Assembly (NCBI GenBank): GCA_034660915.1
Contig: JAYEKE010000048.1
Span: 48,001-94,912 of the forward strand
From: Pseudomonadota bacterium
GTDB taxonomy: Bacteria > Desulfobacterota > Anaeroferrophillalia > Anaeroferrophillales > Anaeroferrophillaceae
Direction of reading: 5' to 3'
Length of the DNA stretch: 46,912 bases
Shown: positions 14,791 to 22,159 of the stretch, one piece after another
How positions within the stretch are numbered: the stretch's first letter is position 1
How the letters are laid out: every line of letters starts with the position of its first letter
Translations under genes and position numbers: made by a program
The notes under the pieces: model-generated
The model's database searches: none
Told to the model about the DNA's origin: nothing
What the model saw: only the letters and a program-made list of their open reading frames with translations

Positions 14791-16071
14791 ATGGCACACC
14801 ACGTTCTCAAATCAAGTTATTCTAATTTGGTCGATCGACTTAATCGCTTCCCCCAAGGCGCACCACCATCACAACTGTTGTATAAAATACTCGCCCTGCT
14901 GTTCAGTGAAAAAGAAGCTGAATTGGTAGCCCAATTGCCAATCAAGCCCTTCACTGTAGAGAAAGCCAGCCAGGTCTGGAAGCTCAACCTGGCCGAAACT
15001 CGCAAGATACTTGAAGAGCTGGCCGGACGGGCCATTTTGGTCGATCTGGATAAAAATGGAGAATCTATTTACGTTCTACCGCCACCCATGGCCGGTTTTT
15101 TTGAATTTTCCCTGATGCGCACCCGAGGTGATATTGACCAGAAAGTTCTCAGCGAACTTTTCTACCAATACATGAATGTTGAAGAGGATTTCATTAGCGA
15201 TCTGTTTGCCCGGGGAGAAACCCAACTTGGGCGGGCTTTTATCCACGAACCGATCCTTACCAATGAAGACGCCCTCCATGTTCTCGATTACGAACGAGCC
15301 ACCGAGGTCATCAAAACGGCAACCCACATCGGCATTGGAACCTGCTACTGCCGACATAAAATGCACCATATGGACAAAGCCTGCGATGCCCCGATGGATA
15401 TCTGCATGACCTTCAACAGCGCGGCGGCATCACTAACCAAGCATGGTCATGCCCGCCTGATCGCTGCCGACGAATGTCTCGACCTGCTGCAGCAGGCCTA
15501 TGATTATAACTTGGTACAGTTCGGGGAAAATGTCCGGCAGGAAGTTAATTTCATCTGCAATTGCTGCGGTTGCTGTTGTGAAGCGATGATTGCCGCCCGG
15601 CGCTTCGCCGTTTTAAACCCGATTCACACAACCAATTTCATCCCGGAAATCGATCAACCAAACTGCACCGGATGCGGCATATGTGTCAATACCTGCCCGG
15701 TGGAAGCGATCGCCCTTTCCTCGGCAAATGACCCAAAAAAACCGAGCCGCAAACAGGCCACCCTGATTGAAGATCGCTGCCTCGGCTGCGGCCTTTGTGT
15801 CCGCGCCTGCCCGGAAGCGGTGATAAAACTAAAATCACGCCCTGAACGGGTGCTTACCCCCCTGAATGGAATTCATCGCGCCGTGGTTATGGCTATTGAA
15901 CGCAACAAACTGCAGAATCTTATTTTTGACAACCAGGCCCTGTTCAGCCACCGGGCCCTTGCGGCGCTGTTAGGAGTTATTCTGCGACTGCCGCCGATTA
16001 AACAAGCAATGGCCAGCAAACAGATGAAATCACGTTATTTGGAAAAGCTGGTTGAAAAGATGGATATTTAG
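14791..16071 (+). CDS. 4Fe-4S ferredoxin-type protein with N-terminal helical domain
   Basis: 426 residues, no signal peptide. A helical N-terminal part (winged-helix-like around 50-85) is followed by a Cys/His-rich segment (GTCYCRHKMHH; later FICNCCGCCCEA) that could carry a further metal centre. Two classical 4Fe-4S motifs follow: CTGCGICVNTCP (C292-C302) and CLGCGLCVRACP (C330-C340). Such proteins, common in sulfate reducers and other anaerobes, act in electron transfer, and the N-terminal Cys cluster occurs in proteins annotated only as 4Fe-4S binding. GAGG lies eight bases before the ATG. Specific partner unknown. Confidence 0.8.
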   Translation: MAHHVLKSSYSNLVDRLNRFPQGAPPSQLLYKILALLFSEKEAELVAQLPIKPFTVEKASQVWKLNLAETRKILEELAGRAILVDLDKNGESIYVLPPPMAGFFEFSLMRTRGDIDQKVLSELFYQYMNVEEDFISDLFARGETQLGRAFIHEPILTNEDALHVLDYERATEVIKTATHIGIGTCYCRHKMHHMDKACDAPMDICMTFNSAAASLTKHGHARLIAADECLDLLQQAYDYNLVQFGENVRQEVNFICNCCGCCCEAMIAARRFAVLNPIHTTNFIPEIDQPNCTGCGICVNTCPVEAIALSSANDPKKPSRKQATLIEDRCLGCGLCVRACPEAVIKLKSRPERVLTPLNGIHRAVVMAIERNKLQNLIFDNQALFSHRALAALLGVILRLPPIKQAMASKQMKSRYLEKLVEKMDI

Positions 16072-16074
16072 TCA

Positions 16075-16188
16075 ATGCCCTGCAGACAGGATATTATTAA
16101 GCTGGGTGGGGACCGCTTTATCAATAAGCCCTACAACATCCAGCAGATTATGGCCAGGATTCGCCAATTACTGGATAAAAAAGAATAA
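16075..16188 (+). pseudogene. C-terminal fragment of a response-regulator receiver domain
   Basis: A 37-codon frame, too short for the usual gene callers, lies between the ferredoxin-type gene and uup. It encodes MPCRQDIIKLGGDRFINKPY then NIQQIMARIRQLLDKKE: the last strand and helix of a CheY-like domain, with the conserved Lys-Pro after the (A/G)D-x-F strand. The phosphorylated Asp and the first two thirds are absent. Its stop overlaps the uup ATG by one base (TAATG), so it may survive as a leader frame for uup. Confidence 0.6.
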
Positions 16189-17966
16189 TGGATATCATTT
16201 CTCTTCATCAAGTCGGTCTCGCCTTTGGCGGACCACAACTCCTGGACAATATCAGCCTGCAAATCGAATCGGGGGACCGAATTTGCCTGCTCGGCCGCAA
16301 TGGAACCGGGAAATCAAGTCTTCTGCACCTGATCAATAATGATCTGCCTCCCGACTCAGGGAAAATCATCCGTAAACAGGCAACCACAACCGCTTATGTG
16401 CCCCAGGAATTTCCACAGCCTTTGACCGGAACAATCCGCCATTACCTGCAGCAGATCCTGGCTGCCGAAGAGCTGGAGTCGCATACGGCTGATATCCGCA
16501 TTGAACTAACGCTGACTCAGATGAATCTTGATCCTGAGGCGGAGCTTTCCACCTTGTCCGGCGGGCTGAAGCGACGTGTTTTACTGGCGGCGGCACTGGT
16601 CCAGGACCCTGACCTGCTGTTACTGGATGAACCGACCAACCATCTGGATATCAACGCTATCTGCTGGCTGGAAAACTTTCTCCTGCGGCTGCGCACAACC
16701 CTGATCTTTGTCAGCCACGACCGCACCTTTGTCAGAAATCTGGCCAATCGCATTGTCGAGCTGGATCGCGGCCAGGTTCAGGACTATCGCTGCCCTTACG
16801 ATGTCTATCTGGAGCGCCGCCGGGATGTCTTCCATGCCGAAGAAAAAGCCTGGGCCCGCTTTGATCAGAAACTGGCAGAAGAAGAAATCTGGATCCGCAA
16901 AGGGATAAAGGCCCGCCGAACCCGCAATATGGGACGGGTTCGTGAACTGCAAAAACTCCGTGAAGAACGCCGTCAACGCCGGGAGCGGACGGGTGAAGTT
17001 AGAATGCAATTGGATGAAGCGGCACATAGCGGAAAAATGGTCATGGAAGCAAAGAGGCTCAACTTCAAATACGATGATCACCCAATTATCGATTCTCTTA
17101 ATGTACGTATCCTGCGCGGCAACCGTATCGGACTGATCGGACCGAACGGCAGCGGCAAAACGACCCTGCTGAAAATTCTTACCAGACAACTGCTGCCAAC
17201 CAGTGGAAAGTTGCGTCACGGCACTAATCTGCAGATCGCCTATTTCGACCAACTCCGCGAACAGCTGGATGAAGACAAGAGTGTCAAACAAAATATTGCC
17301 GATGACCAGGATCAGGTTCTGATTCACGGCAAATTACGTCATATTTACGGTTATCTAAAGGATTTTCTCTTCACCCCGGAACGGGCGCGCACCCCGGTTC
17401 GAATTTTGTCCGGCGGCGAAAAAAACCGCTTGCTCCTGGCCAAATTGTTTACGCAGCCAGCCAATCTGTTGATCATGGATGAACCAACGAATGACCTCGA
17501 CATGGAGACTTTAGATCTTTTGGAGGAATTACTTCTCGACTACCAGGGTACGGTTCTTTTGGTCAGCCATGATCGAAGTTTTCTCAATAATGTTGTGACC
17601 AGCTCACTGATCTTTGCCGGCAATGGCCAGGTTGAAGAAATGATCGGCGGCTACGACGACTGGCTGGCAACACAATCGACAACATCGGCGCAACCTAAAA
17701 AAGAAAAAGCAAAGCCGGCTCAGCGCAAAAAACAGCCACGAAAAATAAGTTTTAAAGAAAATAAAGAGCTGGCAGAGCTGCCGAAAAAAATCGAAGCCCT
17801 TGAGTCCGAGCAGGCTGAGCTCCATCAACAAATGGGTGATCCTAAAATTTATAAAGCTGGAGATAGCTCACTGATCCGTGGTCTGAAAGAGCGTTTACAG
17901 ACAATAGAAACCGAGGTGGAAAAAACCTACCAGAGATGGTATGAGCTGGAAGAGCTGCCGGAATAA
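16188..17966 (+). CDS. uup: ABC-F family ATPase, Uup type
   Basis: 592 residues with two ABC ATPase domains and no membrane segment: Walker A GRNGTGKSS (about 36-44) and GPNGSGKTT (about 318-326), signatures LSGGLKRRVLLA and LSGGEKNRLLLA, Walker B LLLDEPTNHLD and LIMDEPTNDLD. The linker between them is arginine-rich, and a lysine-rich stretch leads into a C-terminal coiled coil (about 520-590), the Uup C-terminal DNA/ribosome-binding module. Uup affects transposon excision, replication-fork processing and ribosome function. The start overlaps the stop of a small receiver fragment. Confidence 0.9.
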   Translation: MDIISLHQVGLAFGGPQLLDNISLQIESGDRICLLGRNGTGKSSLLHLINNDLPPDSGKIIRKQATTTAYVPQEFPQPLTGTIRHYLQQILAAEELESHTADIRIELTLTQMNLDPEAELSTLSGGLKRRVLLAAALVQDPDLLLLDEPTNHLDINAICWLENFLLRLRTTLIFVSHDRTFVRNLANRIVELDRGQVQDYRCPYDVYLERRRDVFHAEEKAWARFDQKLAEEEIWIRKGIKARRTRNMGRVRELQKLREERRQRRERTGEVRMQLDEAAHSGKMVMEAKRLNFKYDDHPIIDSLNVRILRGNRIGLIGPNGSGKTTLLKILTRQLLPTSGKLRHGTNLQIAYFDQLREQLDEDKSVKQNIADDQDQVLIHGKLRHIYGYLKDFLFTPERARTPVRILSGGEKNRLLLAKLFTQPANLLIMDEPTNDLDMETLDLLEELLLDYQGTVLLVSHDRSFLNNVVTSSLIFAGNGQVEEMIGGYDDWLATQSTTSAQPKKEKAKPAQRKKQPRKISFKENKELAELPKKIEALESEQAELHQQMGDPKIYKAGDSSLIRGLKERLQTIETEVEKTYQRWYELEELPE

Positions 17967-18006
17967 AAGCAACCGGAATCATTAAGGCACAGGAAGGAGA
18001 AAAATA

Positions 18007-19821
18007 ATGTATGGTCATCATGGCCGCATCATCAAGATAGATTTAAGCACAGGAACGATAAAGAAAACATCTTATGATGAAAATTTTGCCAAAAAGTTTC
18101 TGGGCGGTAACGGCCTGGCGGCAAAACTCATCCATGACACGGTGCCGGCCCATATCAGTCCCGATGATCCGCACAATGCCCTGGTTTTCACGACCGGCCC
18201 CCTGACCGATACCCCGGTCTGGGGGACAAGTCGGGGACATGTGGCGACCATTTCACCTTACACCAATTTTTTTGCCGACTCCAACTATGGCGGCAATTTT
18301 GCCGTCGCCCAGAAAAGAACCGGTTTCGATGCCATTTATATCACTGGTAAATCAGCAAAACCGGTCTATCTACTGGTTACCGAAGAAGACGCAGAGCTGA
18401 AAGACGGCACGGAATTTTGGGGTAAAAATACCGAAGAAACTATCGCGGAACTGGAACAAAAAGAAGGAAACGATTCGGTCGGCGCCGCCATCGGTCCGGC
18501 AGCTGAAAACGGCGTCTTGTTTGCCGGGATTATCTTCGGGGGTGGCAGATACGGAACCGCTGGCAGGGCTGGCATGGGGACGGTCATGGGGACAAAAAAT
18601 CTGAAAGCCATTGTCGTCAGGGGAAGCCGGAAAACTGAAATCGCCAACCCTGAAGGGCTCAGAAACTTTCTCAAAAAGCAGCGGGCGGTAATGAAAAAGA
18701 ATACGGCCATGCTCACCACCCAGGGAACCCCCTCCATCCTGACCATGGTTAATGGAAGGGGCATCCTCTGCAGCCGCAACAATATCCGGGAGTTTTTCGA
18801 GCCTGCCAAAAAAATCAGCGGCAAAACAATCCAGGAGAACTACACGGTTAAAAACACAGCCTGTTTTGGCTGCCCGGTCGCCTGCGGGAAAAATGTCCGG
18901 GTGCCGTCAGGAGATTATGCGGGGCAAAACGTCAAGATGCCCGAATACGAAACCCTCTACGCCCTGGGCACCATGATGGACAATGATGACCTCCCTTCCA
19001 TATTCAACGGTAATCACCTGTGCGATCTGATGGGCATTGATACCATTTCCATGGGCGTCACCCTGTCATTTGTGGCAGAATGCATGGAAAGAGGCATCAT
19101 CTCAGCCGCGGACCTGGGTGGGCAGGTGGATTTTGAGGACGGTGAAGGTATAATTAACCTGATCCGGAAAACAGCAATGAAAGAGGGAATCGGTAAATAT
19201 CTGGCCCTGGGTTCACAACGGCTGGCAGAAAAATTTGGCCGGGAATCATACAAGTACCTGTACACCAGCCAGGGGCTTGAGTGCGCGGCCCATTCCGCCC
19301 GGGGCTTGAGGGAAATGTCACTGGCCTACGCCACCTCCACCAGGGGTGGCAGCCACCAGGACGGCAGGCCAAACTACACTCTCCCTGCTGATCCGGATCC
19401 GGGTTTTGAACCTCAGCCGGCATACATGATCAAAAGTCAGGCTTCCTGCGCCGTGGCCGATTCGCTGATCATGTGCCGCTTTACCGCTGAAAAGGGACTG
19501 GGTCCCCTGATCAATGACCATTGGGCTACTATTTTCAACCTGGTGACCGGCTGGAACTTCACGGTTGAAGACCTGCAAAAATCCGGGGAACGGATCTACA
19601 ACCTGGAACGTTTAATCAATATCAAACGGGGACTAAACCGGAAGAACGATACCCTTCCCTACCGGGTGATGCATGAACCAATTCCGGACGGTCCAGCCAG
19701 GGGAAGATATTGCTCTCAGGAAGACCTTGATGCCATGCTGGACCGCTACTATACCATGAGGGGATGGGACCAAAACGGCATCCCGACAAAAGAAAAACTG
19801 GCAGGGCTCGGCTTGGCATAA
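18007..19821 (+). CDS. Aldehyde:ferredoxin oxidoreductase family protein (tungsten enzyme)
   Basis: 604 residues, the AOR size. The N-terminal GRIIKIDLSTGTIKK and FLGGNGLAAKLIHD are the family start. The 4Fe-4S ligands CFGCPVAC (C286, C289, C293) and a fourth Cys in DSLIMCRF (C490) are present, as is GMALAYATSTRGG-like sequence (REMSLAYATSTRGGSHQDGR) around the tungstopterin. AORs oxidise aldehydes to acids, or run in reverse, with ferredoxin in the cytoplasm of anaerobes. The exact substrate is not readable. Strong ribosome-binding site GGAAGGAG. CGGC-domain and probable selenoprotein genes follow in the same direction. Confidence 0.93.
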   Translation: MYGHHGRIIKIDLSTGTIKKTSYDENFAKKFLGGNGLAAKLIHDTVPAHISPDDPHNALVFTTGPLTDTPVWGTSRGHVATISPYTNFFADSNYGGNFAVAQKRTGFDAIYITGKSAKPVYLLVTEEDAELKDGTEFWGKNTEETIAELEQKEGNDSVGAAIGPAAENGVLFAGIIFGGGRYGTAGRAGMGTVMGTKNLKAIVVRGSRKTEIANPEGLRNFLKKQRAVMKKNTAMLTTQGTPSILTMVNGRGILCSRNNIREFFEPAKKISGKTIQENYTVKNTACFGCPVACGKNVRVPSGDYAGQNVKMPEYETLYALGTMMDNDDLPSIFNGNHLCDLMGIDTISMGVTLSFVAECMERGIISAADLGGQVDFEDGEGIINLIRKTAMKEGIGKYLALGSQRLAEKFGRESYKYLYTSQGLECAAHSARGLREMSLAYATSTRGGSHQDGRPNYTLPADPDPGFEPQPAYMIKSQASCAVADSLIMCRFTAEKGLGPLINDHWATIFNLVTGWNFTVEDLQKSGERIYNLERLINIKRGLNRKNDTLPYRVMHEPIPDGPARGRYCSQEDLDAMLDRYYTMRGWDQNGIPTKEKLAGLGLA

Positions 19822-19902
19822 CACTGAAGGACCTTTATTCCCCTACGGTCTCATCTTTTTCGCCCAAAACAGCCCAGGCGTAATTCAGCAGAGGAGAAAA
19901 TT

Positions 19903-20349
19903 ATGAAAAACCAAACAAAAATCGGGATTTTTATCTGTGACCGTTACCGCAGGTGTGCAGGCGGAAAATGCTTCAGATCATTGAAAAAGAGGGAAGGTGC
20001 TTTCAGCCGATACAAAGATATGAAAGTTGAACTTGTCGGTTATACCAGCTGTGATGGCTGTCCCGGCGGCAATATTGAATACGCGGTGGACGAAATGAAG
20101 AAAAACGGGGCAATGGTGATTCATCTTGCCACCGGTCTGGTTGTGGGATATCCTCCATGCCCTCACATTACTTATTTTAGTGATTTTATCAAAACAAAAT
20201 ATGGTCTTGAAGTCGTTTATGGCACTCATCCGATACCGCAAAAGTACCTCAACATGCACAACAAGTTGGGCACCTGGGATAATCCTGAATGGCAAAAAAT
20301 TATTCAACCGACATTAGTGGACGAGGAAAATCGTTTATCCTATGACTGA
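19903..20349 (+). CDS. CGGC-domain protein (PF08821)
   Basis: 148 residues, cytoplasmic. It carries the Cys-rich CGGC-domain pattern: CDRYRRCAGGKCFRSL near the N-terminus, YTSCDGCPGGNIE in the middle and GYPPCPH. The family occurs in anaerobes and is thought to bind metal; function unknown. It starts after GAGGAGA, about 80 bases downstream of the AOR gene, and ends 20 bases before the small UGA-containing gene. Confidence 0.88.
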   Translation: MKNQTKIGIFICDRYRRCAGGKCFRSLKKREGAFSRYKDMKVELVGYTSCDGCPGGNIEYAVDEMKKNGAMVIHLATGLVVGYPPCPHITYFSDFIKTKYGLEVVYGTHPIPQKYLNMHNKLGTWDNPEWQKIIQPTLVDEENRLSYD

Positions 20350-20369
20350 GAAACAGGCGTAGAATTGAC

Positions 20370-20534
20370 ATGAAGAAATATATTGCAGGCATTGCCATCG
20401 GAACAGCAATAGGCTGTATGGTCGGATTCGTGGTCAAATGCGTCGGCAGTACCTGACCCACAACCGCCAGTCCATGGTCATGGTCAATTGTAGGTGCCAT
20501 TTCAGGAATTATGCTGGCTTATTACTCAGGATAA
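20370..20534 (+). CDS. Probable selenoprotein: DUF6132-like small membrane protein with in-frame UGA
   Basis: Reading the TGA at 20454-20456 as selenocysteine gives 54 residues. MKKYIAGIAIGTAIGCMVGF is a membrane helix, followed by VVKCVGST-U-PTTASPWSWS and a second hydrophobic stretch IVGAISGIMLAYY. From memory, DUF6132 proteins have the layout helix, Cys-x(n)-Cys-Pro-x-T-x-x-P, helix; here the UGA falls exactly where the second Cys is expected, before Pro. The frame stays open and family-like on both sides of the UGA, and a hairpin with a GGUC apical loop follows at SECIS distance. The alternative is a simple nonsense mutation. Weak ribosome-binding site. Confidence 0.65.
20454..20494 (+). 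promoter_or_regulatory. Candidate bacterial SECIS element
   Basis: UGA at 20454-20456; upper stem CCAT/ATGG (20472-20475 with 20480-20483) closing the loop GGTC, and lower stem ACAA/TTGT (20460-20463 with 20488-20491) with an internal loop. Nineteen bases separate UGA from the first loop G, inside the range known for bacterial SECIS, and the GGUC loop resembles that of E. coli fdhF. Stems are short. Confidence 0.5.
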
Positions 20535-20670
20535 TCTTCTTGACTCTGCTTCAGAATAATATGCATAGCAGTATAATTATACTCATATTTTACGGTCAAT
20601 GCTTAATACTTTATAATAACCTACATTAAACGATTAGCTTTTAGCAGTTAGCTATTAGCTCAATAATTAC

Positions 20671-20899
20671 AAGATGTCTCAACTTTCTGACTTGTGTTGC
20701 CAGGAGACATTATCAGGATATTTGGGCTTGGCTCACAGCGGCATTGACCGCCGAACGAATCACCACGACGGTGATTCGCGGCGGGCACCTCGGAGCTGCA
20801 CACGATGTGCAGCGAGAATGAGCGAGAGCCATGCCGAAATATCCTTAAAACAAGTTTTTTCAAGCTGTTTTTTCATAACTCAGAAAGTTGAAAAGATGT
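20671..20899. mobile_element. MITE-like element, family 1, copy B (element 20678-20892)
   Basis: A 215-bp unit with the same ends as copy A: CTCAACTTTCTGA (20678-20690) and TCAGAAAGTTGA (20880-20891). It is flanked by the 7-bp direct repeat AAGATGT (20671-20677 and 20893-20899). Relative to copy A it is inverted. Its centre differs: two perfect hairpins, CGAATCACC/GGTGATTCG and CTGCACA/TGTGCAG, replace the single hairpin of copy A. Outside it, imperfect TTAGCTATTAGCTC-type repeats lie near 20632-20662 and 20960-20985. Nothing else is seen between the selenoprotein gene and 21041. Confidence 0.82.
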
Positions 20900-21040
20900 T
20901 TAATATCATCAACCTTCACCCGTTGGGTGTTGTTACTAACCATCGTAAAGCCCTGATTTTTAAAAGCTAAACGCTAATAGCTCAGCTTAGGAAATCAGTA
21001 ACGTTCTCTACCTGCTCACCACCAAGGGAGTAATTTTATC

Positions 21041-22159
21041 ATGAAACAAAATACAGCTGTTTTGGGCCTGTTCCTGCTGTTCATTCTCCCCATAATTATT
21101 GTCAGCTGCAGCCAATCATCCTCGGAACCGATTAAAATCGGGCTGGCTGTTAACTTGAGCGGTCGCGGTGGTGAGGCTGGTGAATCCATCCGGGATGGCG
21201 CCTTGCTGGCGGTCAAGGAAATTAATGAGCAGGGGGGAATAGAAGGGCGCCGCCTTGAATTATTAGTTCGAGACGATGAAAATAATGATGAGGGTATCAG
21301 AAAAGCTGATGAGTCACTTATTGATAACCAGGTACTGGCAGTAATCGGCCATAGTTATTCAGCCAATACGATAAAAGCGTATCCCATTGTCACTGCCAAA
21401 AATACAGTACTTATAACTGCCTACTCCGCCACCAACTCATTGAGCAAAAAAGATGATCTGTTTCTGAGGACATCGGTAGACTGCAGACTCTATGGTCGGA
21501 AAGCCACAAAACTTTTGCAAAAAAAGGGGATTTCTTCGGTAGCCTTTCTTATGGATATGACCAATGCCGCTTTTGCCGTTGACTATGTTAAAAGTGTGAA
21601 AAAATATTATAGTGGAAAAATATCTACAACGAGATTTTTTTCCAGAGAAAATACCGACTGGGATCAGGTTGCCAAGACGTTACTGGAACCGCAGCCGGAA
21701 GCAGTCTTTCTGCTCACCGAAGCAACCATGACGGCAGTAATTCTCCAGGAATTGCAGAGCCGGAAATACCAGGGGATCCGTCTGGCCACACTCTGGGCAC
21801 AAAACCCAAACCTGCTCAAATTTGCCGGCCGTACGGCTGAAGGGCTTTCACTCATTTCGTATATTGAGCCGGACAATCAACGGCAAACATACTTGGAATT
21901 TTCAAAAAAAATGGTGGAAAAATTCAAAAAACCGGCATCAGGCAGATCGGTCCGCTCTTATTCTCTGGTCAGGATTTTGGCGGATGCCCTGCGCCGATGT
22001 CCAAGCATTAATCCTGCCGAATTGAAAAAGTCTTTGCTTGCCGGTAAGTATGAAACCTTAATGGGTCAGGTAAAATTTGATCAGTATGGAGACGTTATCC
22101 GTCCAGTTTATGAAATAATTGTCCGCGATGGTCGTTTTCAAAATAATGGAGAAATATGA
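21041..22159 (+). CDS. Periplasmic ligand-binding lipoprotein (LivJ/receptor-family type I)
   Basis: 372 residues. A signal peptide ends in the lipobox IIVSC with Cys23, so the protein is lipid-anchored. The mature part is a branched-chain-amino-acid-type periplasmic binding protein: IKIGLAVNLSGRGGEAGESI, REINEQGGI-like KEINEQGGIEGRRLELLVRD, and AVIGHSYSANTIKAYPIV. No permease or ATPase genes accompany it. Instead it ends exactly where a histidine-kinase gene begins, with no base between stop and TTG start. It more likely acts as the kinase's sensing partner than as a transporter subunit. Ligand unknown. Confidence 0.88.
   Translation: MKQNTAVLGLFLLFILPIIIVSCSQSSSEPIKIGLAVNLSGRGGEAGESIRDGALLAVKEINEQGGIEGRRLELLVRDDENNDEGIRKADESLIDNQVLAVIGHSYSANTIKAYPIVTAKNTVLITAYSATNSLSKKDDLFLRTSVDCRLYGRKATKLLQKKGISSVAFLMDMTNAAFAVDYVKSVKKYYSGKISTTRFFSRENTDWDQVAKTLLEPQPEAVFLLTEATMTAVILQELQSRKYQGIRLATLWAQNPNLLKFAGRTAEGLSLISYIEPDNQRQTYLEFSKKMVEKFKKPASGRSVRSYSLVRILADALRRCPSINPAELKKSLLAGKYETLMGQVKFDQYGDVIRPVYEIIVRDGRFQNNGEI

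Noticed and set aside
16620-17327. Long minus-strand frame antisense to uup
   Set aside because: It is a shadow of the uup coding sequence, with no family resemblance and no ribosome-binding site.
18366-18824. Minus-strand frame antisense to the AOR gene
   Set aside because: Low-complexity Ser/Ala/Pro-rich shadow of a well-recognised gene on the other strand.
20632-20985. TTAGCTATTAGCTC-type repeats around copy B as a second mobile element
   Set aside because: Too short and imperfect, with no duplication outside them; could be chance in AT-rich DNA.
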